Source: a bacterium
GTDB taxonomy: Bacteria > Patescibacteriota > Gracilibacteria > UBA1369 > GCA-2718715
NCBI GenBank assembly: GCA_030426295.1
Contig: JAUHYY010000006.1
Location: 1-19,257, forward strand
DNA length: 19,257 nt
Reading direction: 5' to 3'
Within the stretch, counting starts at the first letter, position 1, and each line of letters opens with the position of its first letter. The notes below the pieces were generated by a model that ran no database searches, had not been told where the DNA came from, and saw only the letters and a program-made list of their open reading frames with translations. Positions 7,549 through 14,900 of the stretch are shown here, in pieces. The position numbers and the translations under genes are program-made.

Positions 7549-8998
7549 TATTTACCAATCTTAGATCTATAGTTTATGTAATTTTCTGAAATACATATTT
7601 GATCCCTCAATTCGGTATCAATCACAGCAGGCTCAGTAACCGTAGAAGGGTCGAGCACTCTATCAAGCTGAGAAGCAGTCATCAAGTCATATTTAAGAAC
7701 CATATCTTTTATAGTTTTACCTTCATCAAGACCTTCATTAACAAGCTCAGCCACAACCTGATACCCAAGATAAGGAACCAATGCAGTAGCAAAAGCCAAA
7801 CTACCCTCTAGTAACTCCTTAGTTCTTTCCTTCTTAATAATTAGCCCATCAATACAATCCACCCTAAACATATCTGCTGTATTCTTAAGCAAAGTCTGTG
7901 AAAACTCTAAATTAAACAAGATCATAGGAGTCATTACATTCAACTGAAGCTGACCACTTTGCACTCCCAGCTGTATAGCATGATCATTACCAACAACCTG
8001 ACAGCCTCGACTACACTTGGATTAACTTTACCAGGCATAATCGAAGACCCAGGCTCAACCTCAGGCAACTCAATCTCACTTACACCTGTTAGAGGCCCCA
8101 TATTAAGGATTTTCAAGTCACCACAAATTTTAATCCAATCATTCGCAATCGCTCGTAGACCTGAAGAAAAGATCCCTAAGGCATCACAACTTTGAGTCAT
8201 TTCAATTGTATCTTCAGATATATACAAATCTTCAAGCCCTGTAACTTCCCTTAAATGCTTTACAACTAAATCCTTATACTCAGGCGGCGTAGTTATACCA
8301 CTACCAATAGCGGTTCCCCCTAAACCCAGCTCATGCATGCTCTTTGAACAATAAGCAGCAAAATCTAACGACTTCTCGAGCATTCTAGCCATAGCATTAA
8401 ACTCTTGCTCAAAAGTCATAGGAACAGCATCTTGCATATGAGTTCGACCAACTTTCAAAACACCAGCACCGTCTTTAGCTTTAGATCTCAAAGAATTAAT
8501 AAGCTGCATCAGAGCAGGCTTTAACTCTCTTTCAAAATACCACAGATTAGCAATACGAATCGCAGTAGGAATAGTATCATTAGAAGATTGCCCCATATTT
8601 ACATGATTATTGGGATGCACATACTTATATGTTCCTTTCTCTGCACCCAAAAGTTCATTAGCTCTATTTGCTACTATTTCATTACAGTTCATATTAAATG
8701 GAGTACCAGCTCCAGCCTGGAATATATCTAAGTTGTATTCATTACTAAATCTTCCCTCAATAAATTCATCTAAAGCAGTCAGAATTGCTTTAGAATTTTC
8801 TTTAGAAATTAATCCCATTTCTGTGTTTGCAAGACATGCAGATTTTTTAACAGAACCAATCGCTTTACGAAAATAATCAGAAGCCCTTTGCGTTGATAAA
8901 TTAAAGTTATCTAAGGCCCTTTTAGTAAACGATCCATAATAAACATCTTTCGGCACTTGCACTTCACCAAGTGCATCTTTTTCTCTTCTATAAGTCAT
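7548..8998 (-). pseudogene. Aspartate ammonia-lyase/fumarase family gene, broken by a frameshift
   Basis: Aspartase converts aspartate to fumarate and ammonia; class II fumarase is its homologue. The N-terminal part runs from the ATG at 8998 (MTYRREKDALGEVQVP) and shows GAGTPFNMNCNEIVANRANE, VNMGQSSNDTIPTA, GRTHMQDAVP and the signature GSSIMPGKVNP. Right after it the frame changes at about 8000/8001. The product resumes in another frame as QVVGNDHAIQLGVQSGQLQLNV and runs to the TAA at 7548. Left unshifted, the first part would end at a TGA at 7942..7940 after 352 residues. Between VNP and GND the family has about 14 codons and this sequence has 26 nt, so 16 nt look missing; restoring them gives a normal 488-residue enzyme. 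GAGT and the NDH segment favour aspartase over fumarase. It heads the mevalonate operon and overlaps the isomerase gene as TAATG. The cause could be a real mutation, a mixed population or an assembly fault. Confidence 0.85.
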
Positions 8999-9073
8999 AT
9001 TCAAACATAAATTCAATTTCATAATAACTCGCAAAACTGTCTATTCCAACTATTAATTTTTATTAAAAAGTTA

Positions 9074-9102
9074 TTGACGGTGAGTGAGTACTCACCTATA
9101 TT
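9074..9102 (+). promoter_or_regulatory. Sigma70-type promoter of the HhH gene
   Basis: TTGACG at 9074-9079 and TATATT at 9097-9102 are separated by exactly 17 nt, a near-consensus housekeeping promoter. The predicted transcription start lies about 15-20 nt before the ATG at 9126. The leader shows no Shine-Dalgarno sequence. Confidence 0.75.
9079..9096. promoter_or_regulatory. Palindromic operator filling the promoter spacer
   Basis: GGTGAGTGAGTACTCACC is a 7-bp inverted repeat (GGTGAGT/ACTCACC) with a 4-nt centre, and it also contains the perfect 12-bp palindrome GTGAGTACTCAC. It covers the last -35 base and the whole spacer up to the -10 hexamer, so a bound protein would block RNA polymerase. 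The shape and the TGAGTGAGTACTCA core resemble TetR-family operators such as the TGAATGA-type FadR site of Bacillus. The regulator is not in this window. It lies between divergent genes, so it could also affect the aspartase-mevalonate operon. Confidence 0.65.
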
Positions 9103-9125
9103 AATAATACTCTAACCCCAACAAA

Positions 9126-9344
9126 ATGAACTTAACAATAACACCAATACAAAGAATAAATGCATATTCTTCTATAAACATGCTACCGGGGATAGGCAGA
9201 CACACCCCAAAAGCACTTAATATGTACGGAATAAACACAATCTACCAATTCTCATTATTCACAGACAAAGAGGTAACAACACTACTTGGTAACAGCGGAC
9301 TAAAACTACTCAAAAAAGCAAAAACATTCGCCCGCAGCAAATAA
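9126..9344 (+). CDS. Small stand-alone helix-hairpin-helix protein
   Basis: A 72-residue protein with one helix-hairpin-helix unit at residues about 18-70: MLPGIGRHTPKALNMYGI, then TIYQFSLFTDKEVTTLLGNSGLKLLKKAKTFA. HhH motifs bind the DNA backbone without sequence specificity. The order LPGIG, then G(I)xTI, then LxGxSGLxLxxxA, closely follows the HhH segment of Y-family DNA polymerases (DinB/UmuC). No polymerase palm is present before or after it, so it is either a free domain or a remnant. A strong promoter with its own operator directly upstream argues for a functional, regulated gene. ATG start with no Shine-Dalgarno; stop TAA. The biological role is unknown. Confidence 0.7.
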   Translation: MNLTITPIQRINAYSSINMLPGIGRHTPKALNMYGINTIYQFSLFTDKEVTTLLGNSGLKLLKKAKTFARSK

Positions 9345-9385
9345 CCAATTACCAATTACCAACTACTAATTACCAACAACTAATC
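9342..9385. repeat. Degenerate ATTACCAA-type short repeat between convergent genes
   Basis: The spacer between the HhH gene and the convergent surface-protein gene is built from loose copies of ATTACCAA/CTACTAA (for example AATTACCAATTACCAAC). It has no stable hairpin or poly-T run, so no intrinsic terminator is visible for either gene. The repeat extends slightly into the TAG stop of the surface-protein gene. Confidence 0.45.
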
Positions 9386-10783
9386 ACTACCCACTTTCCT
9401 ATTCACAAAGTAACCCAACATTAATGACCCCAAAATTAAGAAAACCATATCGCCTGGTCCGGTCTCAGAAGTTTGATCCACTTGATATTGATCGCTACTG
9501 GCTCCATGAAGAGTAGTTACTCCATCAACTCCTGGAACAGCTGAAACTAATGTACTTCCTTGATCACCAATATTTCCTTCAGTATCAATACCATAAACTT
9601 GGAAATAATATGTCTGACCATTCTCTAAATTAGGCACATACCAAGAAGTATTCGCATCAGTAGTATCAACTCTTGAAGTTAATGATCCCTGAACTGTTCC
9701 ATAGAAAATAGCATAACGATCAATCCCTGTATTATCAGTTGCTGCAGTCCAAGTTAAATTAACTCTTCTATCTGAAGTTGTACCTTGTACATTTTGAACC
9801 TGAGAAGGAACAAAAAAAGTGATATCCGAACTACCTTGACCTCCATCAAGAGAGAAAGGATCAGTCACGGTTAAAGAACCAACATCAGAAAGAGTAACAC
9901 CATCAGCAACTACATCTAAAGAATAAGTACCAGCACTGGCAGGCAAAGTCACACTTCCAGAAAATACACGTCCTAATGTATCTACCTGAGTTAAATTACT
10001 TCTTACTCCATCTATATCTACAGCTGCAGATGTTACTTCTTGAGCAAAATTAACAGTAATATCATTAACAGACCCTGCGCTGAACTCCTGAGAATCAAAA
10101 GAAACCGAAGTAACTTCTACACCTTGAGTATTAACTGTAACTGTAATAGGTGATGACTCAGCATTTGTAGTCTCTACAATAAATTCATAAGTACCATCAG
10201 ATAAAATTGGCGTAGAATAACTAAAGTCTCCGTCAACATTCGCATCTACTGAATCTAAAATTTCTCCATCAATATAAAACTTCACTTCTAATCCTGGATC
10301 AGTTGTACCAGTAAAAGTAATAACACTAGAAGTAGATACTCCAGAAGTAGGCGACAAAACAGTCAAAGAATCATTTTCGCCTCCGCCACCATCTGAAGAA
10401 ACAGTAATTTCTACACTTCCTACGAGTTCATCATTATCAACATCTACAACTTCTAACACATGTACTCCTTCTTCACTGAAAAATGACGAGCTAGAAAACT
10501 CTTTAACACCAGCATCATCTAGTTGAAACTCATAATCATCAGGGAAAAGAGCATTTAAATCAGTATCTGTAAAAAAACGTACTTCACCTATATATGATTC
10601 ATCTACTTCACCTCCAGCATCTAAAGCTTCTAATGTGAAAGAAAAATCATCAAATGGCTGGAGATTAGTTGGTACATCGACAAAACTAAACCTGTCACCT
10701 TCTTCAGCAGCAAATGCCGTATTCAAGGCTAAAAACATAGTTATAACGGCAAATCCAACAATTGATACTGTGCTTTTCTTCAT
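9380..10783 (-). CDS. Secreted Ig/fibronectin type III protein with a C-terminal TGPG sorting-like tail
   Basis: A 467-residue exported protein. Residues 1-25 are a classic signal peptide (MKKSTVSIVGFAV, then ITMFLALNTAFA). The rest is beta-rich: a domain at about 28-125, a bacterial Ig-like domain at about 135-218 beginning LTVLSPTSGVSTSS, another beta domain at about 222-305, and a fibronectin type III domain at about 330-417 (VQNVQGTTSDRRVNLTW to YYFQVYGID). The C-terminus at 438-467 reads TSETGPGD, a hydrophobic stretch MVFLILGSLMLGYF, then VNRK. This tripartite layout resembles sortase or exosortase-type sorting signals, though the motif is not LPxTG or PEP. A structural or adhesive role at the surface is likely. 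It is convergent with the HhH gene and divergent from the RsbW operon. Stop TAG. Confidence 0.82.
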   Translation of the reverse strand: MKKSTVSIVGFAVITMFLALNTAFAAEEGDRFSFVDVPTNLQPFDDFSFTLEALDAGGEVDESYIGEVRFFTDTDLNALFPDDYEFQLDDAGVKEFSSSSFFSEEGVHVLEVVDVDNDELVGSVEITVSSDGGGGENDSLTVLSPTSGVSTSSVITFTGTTDPGLEVKFYIDGEILDSVDANVDGDFSYSTPILSDGTYEFIVETTNAESSPITVTVNTQGVEVTSVSFDSQEFSAGSVNDITVNFAQEVTSAAVDIDGVRSNLTQVDTLGRVFSGSVTLPASAGTYSLDVVADGVTLSDVGSLTVTDPFSLDGGQGSSDITFFVPSQVQNVQGTTSDRRVNLTWTAATDNTGIDRYAIFYGTVQGSLTSRVDTTDANTSWYVPNLENGQTYYFQVYGIDTEGNIGDQGSTLVSAVPGVDGVTTLHGASSDQYQVDQTSETGPGDMVFLILGSLMLGYFVNRKVGSD

Positions 10784-10812
10784 ATACTAGACAAAAAAGT
10801 AATAAATGGTAT

Positions 10813-10841
10813 TTGTCAAATTGCCACGATTATAGTATAAT
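10813..10841 (+). promoter_or_regulatory. Strong sigma70-type promoter of the rsbW-STAS-prsW operon
   Basis: TTGTCA at 10813-10818 and a perfect TATAAT at 10836-10841, with a 17-nt spacer. The predicted start is near 10848, giving a leader of about 29 nt before the ATG at 10877, with no Shine-Dalgarno sequence. On the opposite strand the same -35 bases read TTGACA (10819..10814). This may serve the divergent surface-protein gene, but no good -10 at normal spacing is visible for it. Confidence 0.75.
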
Positions 10842-10876
10842 AGTATGATAGAATTAACTCAACTAAGTATATAGAA

Positions 10877-11398
10877 ATGTCTAGACAAGAAATCGAAAAA
10901 CCTATCGAAATTAAAATTGAATTGCCAACAAACGCATACTTTATGTCTGGCATAAGAGACTTCACGCTTTCTATGATTAGGAATATGACTGATTTCTCAG
11001 AGCAATGGGCATACAGGTTCCAATCTGTAGTAGACGAAATATGTAATAACGCTATTGAACATGGATCGAGTAAAGATGATTCTATATATATAACGTTTAT
11101 TACTCATCCAAACCAAGACATCGAAATAGTAGTAGAAGACAATGGATCAAACCCAGAAAGTTTACCTGCAGCAGAAATCCTTAAGAAAATTGAAAACAAC
11201 GCAAAACTAGAAATAAACGAAATAGGTATTAGAGGTCGTGGGCTTGCTTTCATCGTACAAGAATGGACAGATAAACTAGAAATTACAGACAGAGAAAATG
11301 GTGGTATTAGAGTTAGAGTCGTAAAAAACATGAACGATCCAAAATTCAAAGAAGATACAGAATCAAATGACCCAACAAAAATAATCCTAACTAATTAA
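10877..11398 (+). CDS. RsbW/SpoIIAB-like anti-sigma regulatory kinase (HATPase_c_2)
   Basis: A 173-residue GHKL ATPase of the anti-sigma-factor serine kinase type. The N box is QSVVDEICNNAIEHGS (Glu54, Asn57/58), the G1 box is VEDNGS (Asp88, Gly90), and the glycine-rich G2 box is GIRGRGLAFIVQEWTD (Gly120, Gly122). There is no histidine-kinase dimerisation domain or membrane segment, which separates it from two-component kinases. In Bacillus, RsbW and SpoIIAB bind a sigma factor and phosphorylate a STAS antagonist. The next gene, one base downstream, encodes a STAS protein, so the partner pair is present. No sigma factor is in this window, so the target is unknown. The acidic C-terminal extension of about 20 residues is unremarkable. 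Stop TAA. Confidence 0.87.
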   Translation: MSRQEIEKPIEIKIELPTNAYFMSGIRDFTLSMIRNMTDFSEQWAYRFQSVVDEICNNAIEHGSSKDDSIYITFITHPNQDIEIVVEDNGSNPESLPAAEILKKIENNAKLEINEIGIRGRGLAFIVQEWTDKLEITDRENGGIRVRVVKNMNDPKFKEDTESNDPTKIILTN

Positions 11399-11399
11399 T

Positions 11400-11762
11400 A
11401 TGGCAGATATTGCATATAATTTTTCAGACCTTTTATCTCAAGATAGTAATAAAAAAATTGTTGTACTAACAGTAGAAGGGCAACTCGACGAATCAAACGT
11501 TGATAACTTTGCACCAAAGGTTTACACAAAAATTGAAGAAAACACAGATGCAAGCTTCATTATCGATCTAGAAAAAGTAAGCTATATGAATAGTAAATCA
11601 ATAGGTTATATTTCTGACTGGTACAGCAAAATCTCTGCCCACGGCAACAAAGTAGTTATAGCAAAAGCTGCTAGCAACATAAAAGATGTGCTAAATGTAG
11701 TTGGACTAGACAAGGTAATCCCAATGGCACAAACTATGGAAGAAGCTAAAAGTCTTGCATAA
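11400..11762 (+). CDS. STAS-domain anti-sigma factor antagonist (SpoIIAA/RsbV-like)
   Basis: A 120-residue single STAS domain: VVLTVEGQLDESNVDNF, the strand ASFIIDLEKVSYMN, and VVIAKAASNIKDVLNVVGLDKVIPMA. In SpoIIAA/RsbV the phosphorylated serine lies in a DSSGLG loop. Here the loop is MNSKSIGYI: the serine (Ser65) is kept, but the preceding Asp is Asn64 and the second Ser and Gly are Lys and Ser. So the protein probably still pairs with the upstream kinase, with altered loop chemistry. It is separated from the kinase gene by 1 nt and shares a TAATG overlap with the protease gene, so all three are co-translated. Confidence 0.86.
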   Translation: MADIAYNFSDLLSQDSNKKIVVLTVEGQLDESNVDNFAPKVYTKIEENTDASFIIDLEKVSYMNSKSIGYISDWYSKISAHGNKVVIAKAASNIKDVLNVVGLDKVIPMAQTMEEAKSLA

Positions 11763-12736
11763 TGAGCATAGAATTAATATTAAGTATATTTCTTGCAGCG
11801 GTTCCTGCGATTATATGGAGCTTAGTATTTCTGAAAAAAGAAGATCCAAACTCAAAACTATATTTCTTAGTATTCTTAGGCGGAACACTCACAGTTCTAC
11901 CTCTTTTAGGTATGCAAGTTGGATACAGGGCAATTATTAACGCTAATCCAAACTTGGATTTCGTGGGCATCTTAAAAGATCTAAGCATATGGGTTTTAAT
12001 TCTTTATGCTTTTGTAGGTATAATGGAGGAATGGATAAAATTCTACATAGTAAAATACATAGACAGAACACATCCAGAACTAATTACAACAACTTCAAGC
12101 GCCATAAAGTTTGGTATTCTATCAGCTCTTGGTTTTGCATTTTCAGAAAACATACTTTACTTCTCAAGAATCTGGATGAACTTTGGTATACAAGAACTTT
12201 TCGCACCATTCCTATTCAGATCAACATTCACAGTCTGTGCCCATATAATGTTCTCAGGAATATTCGGATACTTTTACGGACTATCTAAATTCACCGACGA
12301 CTTTTTAGATTTCAAAAAATGGCAAGGCAAAGAAGTTAAACCTAAAGACTATATTAGACATAGAAAAATAATGGTTGCATTAGGTCTTGGAGCAGCGATA
12401 ATACTGCATGGAGCATTTAACATAATGCTTGAATTCGGATTAGTAATCCCAGTAATTATTCAAGTTGGATTAATGTTCTTATTTTTAACTGCACTTCTAA
12501 AAAGAAAAAGCGTAAACCTTGTATTTATCCTTGCTGATAAACACAAATCAGTAATGGACAAAAAAGATATAGACGTAGTACTTGAATATATGGGAACACA
12601 ATTCGATAGAGGACAATACAACCTAGTAAACGAGATTGCAGACAGACTATTAAAACGCGATCCTGACAATAATGTTGCAAAGTTATTCAAATCTAATTCT
12701 TTAGATAAGCTAGAAAAACAAAAAAACAAGAGCTAG
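11762..12736 (+). CDS. PrsW-family glutamic intramembrane protease
   Basis: A 324-residue polytopic membrane protein with the PrsW/CPBP-like glutamic protease pattern: MEEWIKFY (Glu89, Glu90, Lys93), FSENILYF (Glu129), CAHIMFSGIFGYFYG (His161) and ILHGAFN (His216), each in a predicted membrane helix. I count about seven hydrophobic segments. In Bacillus, PrsW cuts the anti-sigma factor RsiW at site 1 to start envelope-stress signalling. Residues about 255-324 are a hydrophilic cytoplasmic tail (YMGTQFDRGQYNLVNEIAD) that looks like one or two TPR-like helices. The RsbW and STAS genes sit immediately upstream, which suggests a regulatory role. The substrate is unknown; RsbW itself is soluble and not an obvious one. 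Stop TAG. Confidence 0.85.
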   Translation: MSIELILSIFLAAVPAIIWSLVFLKKEDPNSKLYFLVFLGGTLTVLPLLGMQVGYRAIINANPNLDFVGILKDLSIWVLILYAFVGIMEEWIKFYIVKYIDRTHPELITTTSSAIKFGILSALGFAFSENILYFSRIWMNFGIQELFAPFLFRSTFTVCAHIMFSGIFGYFYGLSKFTDDFLDFKKWQGKEVKPKDYIRHRKIMVALGLGAAIILHGAFNIMLEFGLVIPVIIQVGLMFLFLTALLKRKSVNLVFILADKHKSVMDKKDIDVVLEYMGTQFDRGQYNLVNEIADRLLKRDPDNNVAKLFKSNSLDKLEKQKNKS

Positions 12737-12745
12737 GATGTTCTC

Positions 12746-13858
12746 ATGAAGAAACATCCAAAAATAGCAATAATATGTGACTGGCTCACCAATCTAGGAG
12801 GAGCAGAAAGAGTAATACTAGATATGTATGAAGCTTTCCCAAACGCTGACATTTACACTTCTATATACAATCCAGATAAACTGCCTCAATTCAAAAAAGC
12901 AAAAGTCTACACATCATTTTTACAAAACCTACCTTTTGCTAAAAACAAACACTACTTATACCTACCATTAATGCCTCAAGCATTTGAGAGCTTTGATTTG
13001 AGCAAGTATGACATTGTTCTAAGTTCTTCTTTTGCATGTTCAAAAGGAGTAATTACCAAACCAGAAACTCTCCATATATCATACTGCCATACACCTATGC
13101 GATATGTTTGGGACCAAAGCCATGACTATATAAACAACCATGGATTAAGCAGCATTATAAAAAAAGGAGGGAAACTATTCCTACACAAACTAAGATTATG
13201 GGACAAACTTGCATCAGAAAGAGTAGATAAATACATTGCTAACTCAGATTACATTGGCGAAAAAATTCAAAAATACTACCAACGAGAATCTGACACAATT
13301 TATCCAGGAGTTTCTTTTGAATTTCCTGACCTCAAAAAAAATGTCCGAGAAGATTTCTATCTCGCAGCAGGTAGACTCAAAGCTTATAAAAAATTCGACC
13401 TTATAATTGAAGCATTCAACGAAACAAAAAAGACATTATATATAGCAGGAACAGGAGAGCATGAAAAAGAACTTAAAAAACTGAACACTAACCCAAACAC
13501 ACACTTTTTAGGATTCATTGAAGAAGACGTACTCAAAAACCTATACAAAAAAGCTAGAGGGTTCTTGTTTCCACAATGTGAAGATTTTGGGATCACTCCT
13601 ATCGAAGCACAAAACTTTGGTTGTCCAGTAATTGCATTTAATAAAGGTGGTGCAAAAGAAACAGTTAAAGCAAACACCACTGGAATATTCTTCAACAAAC
13701 AAACCGTTGAAGATATTAACAAAGCAATTACTAAAGCAGATAAAAAAGAATGGGACCAGGAACAAATTCAAAAACATGCACAAAAATTCTCATCTGAAAG
13801 ATTTAAAAAAGAACTCCAAGAATATGTCGAAAAAGCCTACATTGATTATCGACCTTAG
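12746..13858 (+). CDS. Group 1 (GT4-type) glycosyltransferase
   Basis: A 370-residue GT-B glycosyltransferase. The N-terminal acceptor domain begins KIAIICDWLTNLGGAERV, with the glycine loop and GGAERV typical of GT4 mannosyl/glucosyl transferases, followed by SYCHTPMRYVWD. The donor-binding half contains YLAAGRLKAYKKFDLIIEAF, LYIAGTGEHE, HFLGFIEEDVL, and the E-x7-E signature CEDFGITPIEAQNFG (about residues 277-291), which holds the nucleotide sugar. The CHTPMRY segment is common in transferases of exopolysaccharide and surface-glycan clusters; the donor sugar cannot be told. A Shine-Dalgarno-like AGGA lies 7 nt before the ATG, one of the few seen here. Its TAG stop lies 35 nt inside the next glycosyltransferase gene. 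Confidence 0.9.
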   Translation: MKKHPKIAIICDWLTNLGGAERVILDMYEAFPNADIYTSIYNPDKLPQFKKAKVYTSFLQNLPFAKNKHYLYLPLMPQAFESFDLSKYDIVLSSSFACSKGVITKPETLHISYCHTPMRYVWDQSHDYINNHGLSSIIKKGGKLFLHKLRLWDKLASERVDKYIANSDYIGEKIQKYYQRESDTIYPGVSFEFPDLKKNVREDFYLAAGRLKAYKKFDLIIEAFNETKKTLYIAGTGEHEKELKKLNTNPNTHFLGFIEEDVLKNLYKKARGFLFPQCEDFGITPIEAQNFGCPVIAFNKGGAKETVKANTTGIFFNKQTVEDINKAITKADKKEWDQEQIQKHAQKFSSERFKKELQEYVEKAYIDYRP

Positions 13859-14885
13859 ACCAATCCAAAACAACAACTATAACGGAGTAACTATTTCGTC
13901 AAAAAACTGGATTGAAGCAATACTTGAATCAAAAAAATTCAAAGTAATACTATGGTCTAACTCAATTAAAAAATACTCTCCACCAAAGTCATGGCTAAAA
14001 AACTCTAAGCACATACACACCAAAATTCCGAATAAACTTTTAAACCTATGTCACTCACTAACACCTTGGCTTAGAATAGATAAACTAACTAAAACTAAAA
14101 CAGATAAATACTTCTGCCCAGACCTAAGGCCTTTTAATCTCTCAAAAAAAATACAGTCATTTGTATACATACATGACATGGCATTCGTAAAACGAAAAAA
14201 AGATTTCTCGCTAAAAACAAGACTTTGGTACAAACTTATTAATCCAAAAAAAATATATAATAAAGCATCGACTGTAATTACAAATTCAAAATTCTCAAAG
14301 ACAGAGATCTTATCAGAACTCGGCAAACACAACATAAAAATCATAGAACCATTTTTGAGTAAAGACTGGTACACAGATAAAAACAACTCGAAAGCCCTAA
14401 AATATTTCGTAACTGTTTCAACTCTAAACAAAAGAAAAAACTTAGAAAGAACTATTAACGGGTTTCTAAAGTTCAACAAAACCCAGAAAAAGAAATACAA
14501 ACTTTACATAGTAGGTAAACATGAAGACATATTTAAAAAGATCGAGCTTTCAAAGAACAAATATATAAAATTTACAGGAACGTTAAATGAAAAAGAAAAA
14601 ATAAATCTTATAAAAAAATCATCGGGTTTGGCTTACTTATCACTCTACGAAGGATTCGGATTACCAGTACTTGAAACTATAAAATTATGTAGACCAGTAT
14701 TAGTAAGTGAATCAAGTCCATTTACTCAGCTTTACAAAAATAACGGAGTATACTGTGATCCGTACGATGATAAATCGATCAAAGAAGGATTTGATAACTT
14801 AGCCAAAACCAAGAAAGTAAAAGATCAAAGTTTCAGCTATACAAAGTCAAAAAACAGACTAATCAAAGCCCTTCAATCTAACTAA
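13824..14885 (+). CDS. Second GT4-type glycosyltransferase
   Basis: A 353-residue glycosyltransferase. The frame is open back to 13632, but I choose the ATG at 13824 since the protein then starts MSKKPTLIIDLRPIQNNNYN, the first strand and glycan-binding loop of the GT-B fold, and overlaps the previous gene by 35 nt. The acceptor half includes FVYIHDMAFVKRKKDFS and TVITNSKFSKTEIL. The donor half has FVTVSTLNKRKNLERTINGF, KYIKFTGTLNEKEKINLI, and YEGFGLPVLETIKLCRPVLV with the E-x7-E pair at residues 276-284. It resembles mannosyltransferases of the RfaB/WbpY kind in motif order. It is very lysine- and asparagine-rich, matching the A/C-rich coding strand. It probably acts with its neighbour on a surface glycan or on the surface proteins encoded next. 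Stop TAA. Confidence 0.88.
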   Translation: MSKKPTLIIDLRPIQNNNYNGVTISSKNWIEAILESKKFKVILWSNSIKKYSPPKSWLKNSKHIHTKIPNKLLNLCHSLTPWLRIDKLTKTKTDKYFCPDLRPFNLSKKIQSFVYIHDMAFVKRKKDFSLKTRLWYKLINPKKIYNKASTVITNSKFSKTEILSELGKHNIKIIEPFLSKDWYTDKNNSKALKYFVTVSTLNKRKNLERTINGFLKFNKTQKKKYKLYIVGKHEDIFKKIELSKNKYIKFTGTLNEKEKINLIKKSSGLAYLSLYEGFGLPVLETIKLCRPVLVSESSPFTQLYKNNGVYCDPYDDKSIKEGFDNLAKTKKVKDQSFSYTKSKNRLIKALQSN

Positions 14886-14900
14886 ATTTAAACTTATTTC

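Noticed and set aside
7548..7964. A separate small gene starting at GTG 7964
   Set aside because: Its sequence is the C-terminal third of the aspartase/fumarase family and the homology extends upstream of the GTG into QVVGNDHAIQL, so it is the second half of a frameshifted gene.
8610..8876. Open frame of 88 codons on the plus strand
   Set aside because: Antisense to the conserved N-terminal half of the aspartase-family gene (GAGTPFNMN region).
14051..14500. Open frame of 149 codons on the minus strand with hydrophobic stretches
   Set aside because: Antisense to the second glycosyltransferase; Phe/Leu richness is the mirror of Lys codons on the coding strand.
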